Positions 46,701 to 58,794 of a stretch of 64,000 nt of DNA are shown here, one piece after another. A program made the position numbers and the translations under genes. Source of the DNA: Panicum virgatum (lineage: Eukaryota > Streptophyta > Magnoliopsida > Poales > Poaceae); the NCBI RefSeq assembly GCF_016808335.1, contig NC_053149.1:58457922-58521921 (forward strand), in the 5' to 3' direction. Under the pieces are notes generated by a model. It was not told where the DNA came from and ran no database searches. It saw only the letters and a program-made list of their open reading frames with translations. Position 1 is the stretch's first letter. Each line of letters opens with the position of its first letter.

Positions 46701-49700
46701 TGTTATCTGCGAATGTAATGCTTTGTGCTCAAACTTATCAGTCATCATATGTTGATGTTTAATTTATACTGTTTTTCTCTCCAATCTATATAAGCTGATG
46801 TGGTTTCGGGCACTGTCTCATGCTTGCAGTTGAAGCAGCATCCGGAGATACATGGCTTTGAACAAAAGTTGCTTCCAAATGATTCAGTTCCTGCCCCGTA
46901 TTTTGGGTTGCAGGCTGGGATGGTTCCATTCGGCTCTTCTATCCCAAGGGAATACACTTCGTATCAGTTACCCAGAGAAAGCTGCACACGACCAATCTCA
47001 GGTACTAGTTCTGAATTACGGCCTCCTCTTGGTAGCTCTCACAGAACAAAGTCAAAAAGTCACCACAGGTCTTCATGTCCCACATCCATATCTGATGAAA
47101 AGTTAATGGGCTCACAGGGTAAGGATAGACTATTTGTGTCCTCGTCAACAGATATCAGAAAAAACCAGAATTCTTCTGTTCCCGAGCGGTGTCCTAAAGA
47201 TAGTAATGATAGAACATTGCCTCTAGAAGCATTGAAGTTGCCCTTGTCTGGTTGTACAGAAGTTACAGATAAAACACTTGGTGGTGGTAGGAAGAGAAAA
47301 AGGACCAAAAAGCCTCTAGAACCTGCTTGTCTCCCCTCTAAACATGATTTGCTGCATTTGAAATCGAAGGCCCATGCTGCCACTTCAACTGATGTTTTAG
47401 CATTTGAGGATGATCCTTCAGGTCTGCAGCAAGGAAATAACAATGTGCTGTGTGTGACTGAAGGTGATATGGAAAATCATAGGAGAAAATATCTTGCTGT
47501 CTCCGATAAAGCTCCTCCCTTCAGCTTACCTTCTAAAGTGTCTTCTCCTGGTGGCAATCCTGGTGAAGGAAATGGCTGTGCTGGTAGCAAGTTCGCTTCG
47601 TTGCTCTCCTTTGAGGAAATGATCAGGGAAAACTGCTTGAAGTTACTCGATTTTGATGATGATGCAGATGAGGAAAAGTACATAAAGGCAAAGGAGAGAC
47701 CTCTTTCACCAAGCCTGCCCATTATTCAACCCCGCAGAACTAAAGTGCCTACATGTGCACAACCTGGTAGTTTGGGTGATAGAACTCTCAGTAATTGTCC
47801 TGCCTCTGTATCTGATTCCATGAGGTCCAAAGTATTGGAAGTTAAAGAGCCTGGGATTCAGAAATTGGCTCAGAATTGTATCCAGCTCGGTCCATCCTTA
47901 AATAGAATTGAATGTAGTGACTTTGTTGAACAGCTTTGTGCAAATGATAAATCCAATGCAGCTGCCAATGTTTCTTGTGGTGCTGGTTTGGTTGGTGTTC
48001 CAACAAACGCTTCTTTCGGCAGCCTTTTGCATGAGGATGTGGCTGGGAATTCTGTAGCATCATCTGCTATGATATTAGACAATACAAGCAGACTATTGTT
48101 ATCAGGAAGTGGCTGTGGTGGTTCAGATTCCATTTTGCAATTGCAGCATTTGTCCAAGGAGGTGCCTAGCAAAAAGGGCTCACTTCATATTGGTGACAGA
48201 TCATTGGGTCCTGGACTGCAAGCTAATGTTGGGGCAAGTGAGACTACAGTGACCAAGCAAGGCCATTTGGACTCAAATAGTATGCTTGGGCATTATTATG
48301 GATCCGAAAAAAATCAAATGCACATAGTTGGATTTACAAGAATGAAAAGAAGCACCATGGTCAACCTATTCAGATATTGGGAGATGCTGGGTTCTCAACC
48401 TCAAGAGCATTCTGTGGAATCTTTTATTGATGGTCCATTGCTTGAAAAAGTATCAGCTGACCCATTGCTATCTACAGAGTAAGTTTGTTTGCATGGTTTA
48501 GCTCGTCTTTTATAGGCACTGTTGCAGGTGCAAGCAAACATTGTTGCTATCATTTGCAATCTATTATTAGAACTAAATGCTCTGCTTTATTTCGCAGCGA
48601 GAAGGTTTCCCTCATATTTTCCCTTTTGTTGTGGGATATTAGATTCACAGAAGAAACTTTTGTGGATGGAAATTTTGCCTCATCAGCTTTTTCCCTAAGT
48701 GGTATATCATCTGAAACTCTTGTGTATGTTGATTGCTTGTTTTTTCTCTTTTAGCTCAGATTCTCCATTATTTGCTGGCTAAATTGTTAATTTCTTCTTT
48801 TTTTCTGTTTTGGCTTACATTATTCTTCTCTTGTTATTTTACTAAATTGTTTGATTATTTCTTGTTATATAGTTGTAGCCAGGGTTAACCATTTCGTTTT
48901 CCGGTCAAATCCCGGTGTTTAGCGGAAACGGAATTCCGTTCCGAAATTTCGGTAAATTTCGGCGAATTTCGTTGAATTTCGGTCGAAATTTGTTGAATTT
49001 TGAATTTGAAAACGAAATATACCGAAAAATACCGAAATTTCGGATCCCGGTAACTAGCGGAAACGGAAAATTTTCCGAAATTTCGGCGAAATTTCGCCGA
49101 AATTGTTAACCCTGGTTGTAGCATTCTATCAGTGGCCTGTTATCACGTAGATGTTATCAAGTTCAGATTTGCTTCATCGCACACACTGGAATTTGATTTT
49201 GTCTTTGGTTGCCTTTTACACAACAACCCAATGTGCTTTTGTGTACATCAATCATATTACAATTAGCTCGTCATATAAGCTATATTGAGGATATGCACCA
49301 CAAAGTTATTATAATGATTTGTTGATTCGTTTCTTATTGGTATCATATGCTAGCAATGAGGTTATAATTTTCAATACATTTTCTTCCTTACAGTGAAGTC
49401 TCATTTGGAAACAAGGTGGACCATTCTGAGAGGGGATCAGCTGGATGTTCTTATCTCCTTAATTGAAGATTTTCTCCTGAAAAAAGAAGTGACAGTATGT
49501 GAAAAAACGGGACAGAAAGTTTTTGACGCAAGCAAGGATTATAAAACTGGTATACAGCTTTCAGTTAAACCTGCGAAAATAGATCAATTTATCGCCGCTT
49601 GCATTCTGTTAGCTTCAATATGTGTGGAAGTGGAGAGAGTGGATGTTGTTTTAGAAGTTTCATACAAAGCTCTTCAGATGGATAAAACTAATCTTTTGTG

Positions 49701-51589
49701 GACTCTGTTGGCTCTCCATGTCTTTGGTTCCATATGTGGTGATAAGTTTCTTTTTCCAAAGAGTTGCAACTTTCTCGCGACAGCTATACGGTTGGTTGTC
49801 CTGCTTCTTGAGAGCAAAGACACTTCTCTGTGCCTTGTGTCATCATATATCCGATCATATAAGTCAACAACATTACCGTCCTGTTCCCATTGCCTGTTTG
49901 ATGTGGATACGGTTTCCATAGATGGTTTTATCTCTTCTCTATTGGATGAGCTGGATATATGTTCGCTGCTGTGGAATAACCATGCCTGCTCAAATGAAAC
50001 TATAAGGCACAGTTCTCATTCAGGATCATATGAACTTGAGATCAACTGCGGTGAACTTTGCAGTATATCCAAGCAAGGAAAACTAGCTGAGGATAGTGAT
50101 AACGGTCCTGCAGGGATCAACTTATGCTACTTCACTGAGCTAATTTCTTTGCTTGAGCTCTTTGGGATTTATATGGTATGTGCATCTTTGTGACCTTTAC
50201 TAAATTTTTGTTCTCAATAGTTTTTCCGTCCCCAAGTACCGAAACATGCATACAATTTCGGCCCACAGGCAGCCAACTTTGATGTCATAGATTACTTTAT
50301 CAGGCTGCTAGGTTATTGTTTTGTATTTTAACCAATTTGGAATTTGCATGTTGAACATTACCATCATCCATGCCTAGCCCTCAATTTCTTCTGATTTTTA
50401 TGGTTAAATTTCACATTATCTGTTCCGGTATTGACTGATTATTTTCTCCACATTTTTAGAGCTGCGAATGGACATACAACAATGTTGTTGTCCGTCTTCT
50501 GGAAATTCTGGAATCGTGCATGTGCGATGAGTATTCAACTGCTCTGTTAGTACTTGTCAGCCAACTCGGAAGGTTTGCCCTGTTGCCCATATATTTCTTG
50601 TATCGAATTGTTCCATGCTATTGTTTTTGTTATGTGTGAACAGATATTCATAGAATTCTTAATGTGCATGTGCTTTATGTGGCATGCCGTTATAGTGGAT
50701 GGCATTTAGGGTGAATATGCCATTAAATTGATAGATTGGTGGGCTATAAGAAATTGTATAGGGATAAATCACTGATGAAATACTGTAATGCAAAATCCTA
50801 AGTCCTAACAACTATTCAATCATGATCTTATACTGCACATGACTTTACATGATAACTATATTTGATAATTCTACCAGTCATCCACTGTACAGGTTCATGA
50901 CTGTACAGTGTAGACGTGTAGTAGTAGGGCAAAGACAATATTCCATATATGTCGAATTGCAGTATTTTGGCATATCCTTTGATCTACATTTTCTCCCATG
51001 CCTCAAAATTTGGTTTATTAAATTTCCATTATTCAAGCTAAAACCAACATTTTGTAAAATGAATAGGTCTGTCATAACTGTAGATTTTTGTCTTTTGGGG
51101 TCTTGGAGGTGGTGATCAATGAAGCACACATACATACATGGGCACACAGTTGTGATTTCAGGCTATACTTTTTTATGTATTTTCGTGCAAGTTCCAAGTA
51201 TATCTTTTGTTCTGACTTGTATTTGTCTGTTCCTAATATGTACGATCTACTTGATTCACACTTTTAACATTTTGATAATATTGTATTTCCCAATTTGCAG
51301 GTCCTTTATTGATGATGTTGGTTATGAGCATAGTAGAGTTAGTGAGCTGAGGGACAAGTTATCATCATTTTTAGCAGGGACAAGTTTTACAAAATCAAGC
51401 AGTTTAAGTGTTCAGTTTTCTGCCATTGGTGCACTGCTCAGCGTCCTTCCACTGTCATTTGACAAAACTGTTGCCACTCAAAGTAGGCATTTATTAGGTC
51501 CCTTTGTTGTGCAAGCGAGACAGATTTCTGAATGGTTTGTTCAGTTAAGCAACGAGCATCAATCTTTAGCTCGTTCCTTTTTTAGCTGA
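43776..51589 (+). CDS. long coiled-coil nuclear-type protein, probably MEE22/EMB1611-like
   Basis: Eight exons join in frame: 43776-43892, 44001-44115, 44809-45854, 46830-48478, 48598-48701, 49394-50175, 50460-50572 and 51301-51589, giving 1404 aa. A Pro/Ala-rich N-terminus is followed by LWKKCQKLETSRTALREAV and a long charged coiled coil (about residues 45-400). A Ser-rich middle has a basic nuclear-signal-like RKRKRTKK (about 580-587) and an acidic LLDFDDDADEEKY (about 695-710). A helical C-terminal domain follows. The architecture and the start of the coiled coil resemble Arabidopsis MEE22/EMB1611, needed for embryo and shoot meristem function; this is from memory. The exon 5 donor at 48701/48702 was chosen because it alone restores frame with the next exon. 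Intron 5 carries a hAT MITE. Confidence 0.75.
48880..49114. mobile_element. hAT-like MITE in intron 5 of the MEE22-like gene
   Basis: A 235-bp element has perfect inverted ends CAGGGTTAAC/GTTAACCCTG and perfect 8-bp duplications GTTGTAGC at 48872-48879 and 49115-49122. The interior is made of repeated gaaatttcgg/ccgaaatttc motifs in both orientations. CAGGG-type ends plus an 8-bp duplication indicate hAT. Confidence 0.85.
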
Positions 51590-52752
51590 AAGTTTATATA
51601 TTGCTGTAGCATGGCTGGGCGTTTCATGGACCAGTGAAGAATGCCTTGTGCAATTTTGATATGATCCGCACAGGTGTATTCGTGGTCCCATAACATCATT
51701 TTGGATTACTCCCTTGCTTTGACAGATGCATAGAGGATGATGTTTGTGTCAACTTCGAACATGCCGAAGTATTTTGCAGATCATGTTTTTTTCAACATCA
51801 TGTTAATGTATCTGCAAGAGCAGCCAAGAAACCCAACAGCGAAGCATTCAGAGAAAGGACATGCAAATGCTGGGTTTGGACCGAGAAATGTGTTTTCAAC
51901 AGAAGTCAAGACAGGATTGCAGATTTTTTGCACTGTTGGATGTCAGACTTAATGAGTACATCAGAGATCATTGAATCAAGGATTTCGGATTTGAAGAGAT
52001 GGTCCAATTAATGCATGTGGTCTCTTATATTGCCAAATGGCAATGATCCGTGTGATGTTTGGATCTGTAGGATCTGATGGATCCGAAGAGGCTGCGAGTC
52101 ATGATCGGCAGATGGATGAGATTGTGGGTATGTTTAGCTGAGAAGATCTCTTTCAGGAAGTAAATTTTGATTCAGATAGCTTGGTCCCACCAGAATCAGT
52201 TATGACGTACTAATAGTTGTGTTCTGCTTTTTAGATAGCAGAGAGGGTAGGCAAGGTTTCCGTGTTGAGGTTTGAAGGAGGTGGTACGAATTTTTATGAT
52301 CCCACCTTGTCCTGCACGCCCGTTTTTCCACCCTTGTTAGAGAATTAAGGTACTGTACGCACTCATCTATGAAAGCAAGTAATATCTGTGGCTTCACAAT
52401 GGCAGAGTTGAAGTTCCAATTTTAGCCTCTCTCTCTTCTGTTGTTTAAATAGTTGTGCAAATTTTTTTCTCAACAAGTATGCCTATTTGGCTACACTTTT
52501 TTTGCAGGCTTGTTGCATTCTCAAGTTCTGGTTTTGATATAAGATCTTGCTGAAAGTCTCACAGAAATGAAGTTGTATGATCTAATGTAGTTCCAAAGTT
52601 GCTACTGGAATGGACCGGTACTGGTGAATCATCTTCAGTTGGATGCAACAAAGAACGAGCGATGGATGCTAATTTGAACAGGCCACAGGCGCGCAAGTCA
52701 TGGCTGCAGTTCAGCTTCTTCTAGTCTAGTGGGAAAAAAAACTGGAAAGTCC
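51590..52752. other. 3' UTR and downstream flank of the MEE22-like gene
   Basis: AT-rich non-coding sequence with only short open frames. No second gene is supported before the MITE at 52761. Confidence 0.5.
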
Positions 52753-52760
52753 ATCCTGGG

Positions 52761-53291
52761 CAAGGTTAACCTAACCGGACCGGTTATTGGTCCGGTTCCT
52801 GTTCCGGCCGGTACCCAACTGGCCAAAATTCAAATTTTAAATTTGAATTCAAAAAATGAAAAATTCCCAAAAAATTCCTAAAAATACTTCAAGGTGTGAT
52901 GAATCTAATGGTGTCAAATTTTCTCAAAAATTCATTCATTCAGTATAGTTTGTGGGAATTTAAAGTTAAATCAAAAAAGAAAAAGAAAAAAATGGGCCGG
53001 CCCATGAAGGCCCACCGATCAAACCGGTCAAACCGGTCGGTAAACCGGTAAAACCGGCCGGTAAACCGGTTGCACGGGAGCGTTTGAATTTCAAACCGGT
53101 CAAACCGACCGGTAAAATCGGCCGGTAAACCGGTAAAATCGGCCGGTAAACCGGTCGGAACCGGTTGCACGGGAAAATTTGAATTTGGATTTGAATTCAA
53201 CCGGTTTCCACCGGTTACCGGCCTAACCGGTCCGGTAAACCGGTACCGGAGGGCGGCGGTTAGGCTGGTCCGGTCGGTTTTTAAAACCCTG
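52761..53291. mobile_element. hAT-like MITE with CCGGT-rich interior
   Basis: Ends are CAAGGTTAACC on the left and CAGGGTTTTAA (reverse complement of the right). They are flanked by perfect 8-bp duplications ATCCTGGG at 52753-52760 and 53292-53299. The 531-bp body is dominated by repeats of aaccggt/ggtaaaccgg in both orientations around an AT-rich core. No coding capacity. Confidence 0.8.
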
Positions 53292-53295
53292 ATCC

Positions 53296-53342
53296 TGGGT
53301 CGCCTTGAATTTTTTTTTTTGAGCAGTGGGTCGCCTTGAATT
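53296..53342 (-). mobile_element. minimal poly(A) retroposon insertion with 16-bp duplication
   Basis: TGGGTCGCCTTGAATT occurs at 53296-53311 and again at 53327-53342, separated by only nine T and GAGCAG. On the - strand this reads CTGCTC followed by an A tail. It is what an extremely 5'-truncated LINE-driven insertion would leave. It overlaps the right target duplication of the neighbouring MITE, so it came later. Confidence 0.6.
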
Positions 53343-54652
53343 GGCACAGAGAAAACCGGCAATTCCCATGGGAAGTCCTAGTCCCAACGGGTAAAAGGGC
53401 GGACAGGGATGCTTGGTCCACGGTGCGCCCAACCGAGCAAATGCAGGGCCATTGTAGGCGTCATGACATTCCATTCCGTCGTGCCTGTACACCACACACA
53501 CCACGTAGCCATGACTTGGCGAAAACAACCGACCGCCCAAGCGGCCTGGCCCCCAGTCCATCCAAACACCACGCGGTGGGCGCCGGTGAAATCCCCGCCC
53601 CGCCCGGCAGGGCGTGGGGCAGCCCACGTGCACGTCGACCGCTGCACCGTCAGACCCCCCCCCCCCCCCCCCCCCCCTTGTGGTATTCTACCTACTGGTG
53701 CGCCGTGGCGGGCGCTGGTGGTGGGTGCGCTCGGTAAGTCGGTACCGGTCGGGCCACGCGACCCCGTGCGCCGCCTCGCTTTCCCCTGCCGCCTGCCCTG
53801 CTCCCCGCGCCTGCGCCCTGAGGTCGACCTCCCCACGTGCGTCGGCGTCAAGCCGCGCCCGCGCGGACGCGTGCCACTGCCGACCCGGGGATCAGCGCAG
53901 CGCGCGCGCGGAGACCCGACCGGGCGGGCAGTCTGGCGCGGCCGGTCCTGGTCCGGGCAAGGGCGGGGAGGCAGGAAGAGGCGGCACGCGCGGCCGTCCC
54001 TCTCCGGCCATCGCTGTCCGGCTCCGTGCCGGATCAGGCCAGGCAGGCCCACGGGGCCGGATCGTCCTCGCCTTCACCCGGTCGCGAAATGGGTGTGCAG
54101 CACAGCTAAAGCCGGCGGCCGCCGGGCTCGGAGCGCGACAGCGCACGCCACGCCACAGGCTCGTATAAGCAAATGCAGATCCCACGGGAGGCGACCGGCC
54201 GGCGCCGTGCACGCGGGAGATCCAGCTAACGAGAACACCGACCGGCCACTCCGTCTGGGCGTCTGGCCGCATTTCCACTCGACCACCGACGACGGCGCTG
54301 GCTGAGCTGCCACCGGAAGCCGAACACCCAACTCGGCGTGTTCATGTCTACCAAAACCTGACACGGAAAATGACACGCCCGGCGGACGGTACCCGACTAG
54401 ACCGAGCTCCTCCAGCTCGGGACAAAAGGGAGACGGGAGAGCACAGGCTCGCGTCCAAAACGAGGAGACGCGACGCGAAACCCGTCCTTTTCTCCGGCCG
54501 GCCGGCTGCCGTGCGGATAAGCACGCGGGGAGATCGGCACGAGCACCGCCTGGAAAGATGGATGGGATGGATGGATGCCGGCGGCCACCCAACTGTGCCG
54601 CGTACGTGGCGCGCGCCTTTTGACTGTGCCTGGCGTCGCGTTTGGTGGCCAG
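53343..54652. other. GC-rich intergenic stretch, no gene supported
   Basis: Very GC-rich DNA is open in four or more frames at once, which is a compositional effect. None of the frames has a recognised domain or plausible splice structure. A decayed or captured fragment cannot be excluded. Confidence 0.4.
53655..53677 (+). repeat. 23-nt poly-C run
   Basis: An uninterrupted C run lies between ccgtcaga and ttgtggtatt. Length may be unreliable. Confidence 0.9.
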
Positions 54653-54988
54653 GCCCGTGTTTAGTTACAAAAATCAAAATTCCAAATTTTTTTTTCGGCA
54701 TCTGCATGGAGACTTAAATCTAGACAAAATAAAAAACGCATTGCGACTGCTATCTGTAAATGGCGAGACGAATCTAATGAACCTAGTTAGGCTGTAATCA
54801 GGCGCTAAATTGCTACAGTAATGCTACAGTAAACAACCTCTAATGACGGATTAATTAGGCTCATTAGATTCGTCTCGCGATTTACAGACGAGTTCTGTAA
54901 TTATTTTTGTAATTAGTCTATGTTTAGTACTTCAAATATAGAAAGATGCTTTTTCAAAATTTTTACATCGCGCAACCAAACGGGGCCC
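54653..54988. mobile_element. MITE of the 'gcgagacgaatctaatga' family
   Basis: Ends GGCCCGTGTTTAGTT and GGGCCCCGTTTGGTT (reverse complement of the right) are imperfect repeats. Inside, tggcgagacgaatctaatga (near 54765) pairs with ctcattagattcgtctcgcg (near 54860) around a gctacagtaaacaac core. The target duplication is unclear, so Tourist/Harbinger-like is only a suggestion. Confidence 0.65.
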
Positions 54989-55151
54989 AGGTCTAGCATC
55001 TATCTGCAGACTGCAGGGGGAAAAGGGGCAGCAAAATCAGGGCCACGCAAATGTTGTCTGGCCTACCTGGATGCTTATATGTTGACATAATTAGTTTTTA
55101 AAAATATCCTGGCCCCTAAGTCCACTTGGGTACCACCACAGTGTACCAAAA

Positions 55152-56787
55152 ACACTGTGCACGCTATAGGCTACAGAATCCATCCATCACTACACTGAAG
55201 TGAAATCTGTCCGTGTTGTAATAGAAGACGACATGTAAGTTGCCCTCCCGCTCGCGTCGCCCACCAGGACGACCCGGGCGGACCGCCGCGCCCCCGCCCC
55301 TCGGGCCCTCCTCCCTCCCTCCCTCCACCTCGCCGCCGCCGGAGAGCACCCGTGCGGAAGTCCGCCAGTGCTCAAGGACGGCGGCGGGGGGATTCCTCCC
55401 ACGACACCCCCTGCTCCCCCCTCCCCCTCCCAAGCCTGCACCCCCGGTGTCCTTCGCCGCCGCCGGCAACTGGGGCCGGATCCGGCCTTCTCCTTGCCGG
55501 ATCCGGGCCTTGCGAGGCCGGATCTGCCGCCGTCGCTGGCCCCGGGGCGTCGCGCCCCTTGTGGTCCAGGTGCCGCCGCCCTTGGATTCTCGCCGACTGG
55601 TGCTCCGCCGCCAGCCGCCGGGGCCGGATCCGGTCACCCCCTCGCCGGATCCGGGGTCTGGAGGTCGGTTCCGGCCGTGTCGCCGCCCCCTGCCTCCTCT
55701 CCGGCCGGCTCTGCTCCGGTGGCTCGGTGGCCGTGGTGGGCGCTCGCCGCCGCGGGGGCTGTGGTGGTCGCGGCCGTGTGCGCTCGTCGCCGCGTGGGGC
55801 CGCAGAGGCGCGGCTGTGCTGGCGATTGGCGCCGCGTGTGACCGCGTCGTGCAGTCGCTCGCCGCCGCGAGTGTGCCCCCACTGGCCCTGGCATGGAGGT
55901 TTTTGTGCTCCCGGTGAAAACCATGTCCGTGCTGCGGACCGGCGACGATGGCGCCTTGTGCGTCATGTCCCTGTTGGGGGCGTCGTCTTGGGACACCTCT
56001 AGGCCTCCTCTGCTGGTCTTGGCCTCCGCGTCTCTGCCGCCGCCTTCGGGTCTGCCTTGGGCTATCTGCGCCATTGTGTCGGCCGCTCTTGCAGCGATCC
56101 GTGCTTTCGACTCTTCGGTGGTCCCTAGCATGGAGGTTGGTTCCCTGGTGAAAACCATGTCCAGTGCTCGGACCGGCGACGTTGGCGTCTGGCGCGTCAT
56201 GGTCCCTCTTGAGGGCGTCGTCTTGGGACTTCTCCACGCCTTTGGTGGTCGGCCTCTTGGGTGTTACCAACTTGTGCTACTTTGACGTATCATCACCATG
56301 GTCTACTTGTGCTGCGACTATCTTGACGGATGATTTGCCGTCGTTGTGATGGCGGATGCTTTGCCGCCCCTGATTTGCTTGGTCTGGCGGATGCTTTGCC
56401 GCCGCGTTTGTGCTGCTTATTGGTCGTCATCGGCGGATGCTTCACCGCCGTGGAGCTGCTTCTTCTGGTGGATACTTGGCCACCCTCTGGTTGTTTTCAT
56501 GGTCTCAGTCGGCGGCCTTGGTGATGTTGTTCTCTATGTAGGCTCATCTGTGTTAGGTCACTTGGATGGTCTTGGCGGGTTGGTGAGGTTTTCTCTTCTG
56601 TTCTGCGGTCATCGTTCTGCTAGTTTTGTGTCCGTTTGTCTTCGTTGGCCTTGTTTCAATTTTTTCTCTATTGTTAATCCTTTGTGCGCTTGTGCAGATC
56701 AACTCCTGTTTGGCCAGCATCAAGTTATGTCTGTAACCTGCTTCCCTCTTAATGAAATACGTGCTAAGGCACGTTCGCGAAAAAAAA
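55152..56787 (+). mobile_element. LINE-type retroposon, polyadenylated
   Basis: CAGTGTACCAAAA occurs at 55139-55151 and at 56788-56800 as a 13-bp target duplication. The right copy directly follows cacgttcgcg and an A run. The first half is highly GC-rich; the second contains two related modules of about 120 bases (from about 55889 and 56130, each with tggtgaaaaccatgtcc-type sequence and ggcgtcgtcttggga). No endonuclease or RT motif is visible, so it is a 5'-truncated LINE or a non-autonomous derivative. The tail before the poly(A), aatacgtgctaaggcacg, can fold into a short stem. Confidence 0.7.
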
Positions 56788-56800
56788 CAGTGTACCAAAA

Positions 56801-58299
56801 CTGTTGTGGATATTCAGCAGCTGGGGATTGAGCAGGATAATAATAGGATATACTGGATCTTTCATCTTTCACGAGAGAAAAAAAACCCTGAAATTAATTA
56901 TAAGATTTTTGCAGGAAACAGTGTTCTTTTCAAGATGCATTTATTTTTGCAGAAGACATGAATTTGTGTAACAATGCAGATGCAAAATTAATTGGTGTAG
57001 TAACTTGAAAAATTTGCGAAACAGACTCATCTTAGAAATAACTAGTTACTAAACCCTTCAAAGTTCATACTTTTCATATTAATTCCACTGATTCCTAGCC
57101 AACCTGAGCTTTTTCTTTTTCTTTTTTCATAAGAAACCTGAGGGTTGTGTGTAGCCATGCAGTGCAGGTAGCGTTTGGAGCTTTTGGTGATTAAATCAGG
57201 CTCCTCGGAACATATGCCTCCCAATCATCCCCGTGACAAGGAATATTCCACTTATCAATAATTCTCATCCCTAAGAAAAAAAATAAGAAAAAGAAGGGAA
57301 AAGGACCCCCTGATGGCTGCTGCACCATTCAAAAGAGAGCATGCTGCAACACCGCCGTCCACATATCTCAGCTTTCGCCCCTTCAAAAAAAAAAAGGCGC
57401 GTGCTGCCTTTGGAGAATCATGTTTGGTACCAACGCTTTACTTGACAACTTCCTTCTAGATGCTGTTCCAGCTTCGGCACGGAAAGCTCTTCTGTAAAAA
57501 GGCTGAGCAGTTGGAGGCCAACAGAGGGCTCATGAGTCATGACATGTCTCAAGGGGCACTGAAAAAAAAAGAGAGAATACTATAGAAAACGAAAAGGCCA
57601 CTGTGCTCAGTGCTGGACTGGAAGTCTGGAGGCTTGTGCTGATGGGGGTTGCTGAAATAGTTACGAGAGCAGCGTCAACCTCACGCGACAATCCAGTGGC
57701 CGAATTTGGTTGCGAATGCAACTTGCAGCTGCTCAGATGAGACAGTAAACAAGCAGCCACTTGCACCATGCTTGCTGTCTCCTGGTGTTCCCTTTGGTTG
57801 AAGCCTTATATTCTGAAATTTTCAGAGGGAAGCATGCTTGAAAACTAAGCGGCACCAACGTGAGCAAGGTAATTGCCCCATTTCATAGAGATGTTAATTT
57901 GAAATCCTGTGACGAAAATCTGAATTGTTTAAACAGGTTCAGGATTTGGCTGAGCTCATTGCCATTTTCGATTGGGTTAGGTCTAGGTGACTAGATCTAA
58001 CTACCTTGAGGTTCCCTTGTAATTTTCCGCTTGGACGATTGCTACCACGATAATAATGCAAAAAAGGTATTTTTAAACTGAAAAGTGTCATTCGACTCGA
58101 GGTTGACAAGTGGGGCGCAAAACCACATGATTGTCTTTTTCCTATCGTGGCACGACAATCATGCATGGAGGAAAATTAAAGACAAGGTGCTTTCACTGTC
58201 AAATTATATATTCCTACTAATATATCAGTCAGAGAACAAATATCTGTACAGTGAAAAGACGGAGTAACAAGAAATAGGGGTGTTAATGGGTGATCTTCA
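56801..58299. other. intergenic, no gene seen
   Basis: AT-rich sequence with only short, domain-free open frames. No repeat boundaries were recognised. Confidence 0.45.
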
Positions 58300-58645
58300 G
58301 GGGTTTGTTTGGTTCCAAGAGCTAAACTTTAGATCATGTCACATCAAAAAGAATTTTAGTGTTTAGAAGTATTAAATGAAGTCTAATTACAAAATTAATT
58401 GCAGAACCCTATGGCTAAACTGCGAGACAATTCTAATGAGGTATATTAATCCATAATTAACGGATGGTTACTGCAGCATTACTATAACAAAGCATAGATT
58501 AATTAGGCTCATTAGATTCGTCTCGCGAATTAGCACCTATTTGTCAAAATAATTTTATAAACATATTTTATTTGATACTTCTAAATGGTAAGATTTCTTT
58601 TGATGTGATAGGGGCTAAAAAAAAGCTGAGGAATCAAACAGCACC
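58300..58645. mobile_element. MITE of the 'gcgagacgaatctaatga' family
   Basis: Ends GGGGTTTGTTTGGTTCC and GGTGCTGTTTGATTCC (reverse complement of the right) are matching inverted repeats. The core has actgcgagacaattctaatg and ctcattagattcgtctcgcg. Flanking trinucleotides TCA and TTA may be a decayed TTA duplication, which would favour Tourist/Harbinger. Confidence 0.7.
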
Positions 58646-58794
58646 TTAGGTGCACCTCCAACCCTCTTTAGTTCAAAATTTCGTACTACTTTTCTAAAAT
58701 TGGATCTCATTTTAAAGAAATAGTACAAAATTTTAAACTAGAAAGGGTTGAAGATGTACCTAAAGTCACCAATTAATACCCCTAGCAAGAGACC

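Noticed and set aside
53409..54305. 298-aa + strand frame
   Set aside because: Three other frames are open across the same GC-rich stretch, it spans a poly-C run, and its translation is Arg/Pro-rich without a domain.
55164..56270. 368-aa - strand frame over the LINE-type retroposon
   Set aside because: The target duplication and A tail show the element reads on the + strand; this frame is Gly/Arg-rich and compositional.
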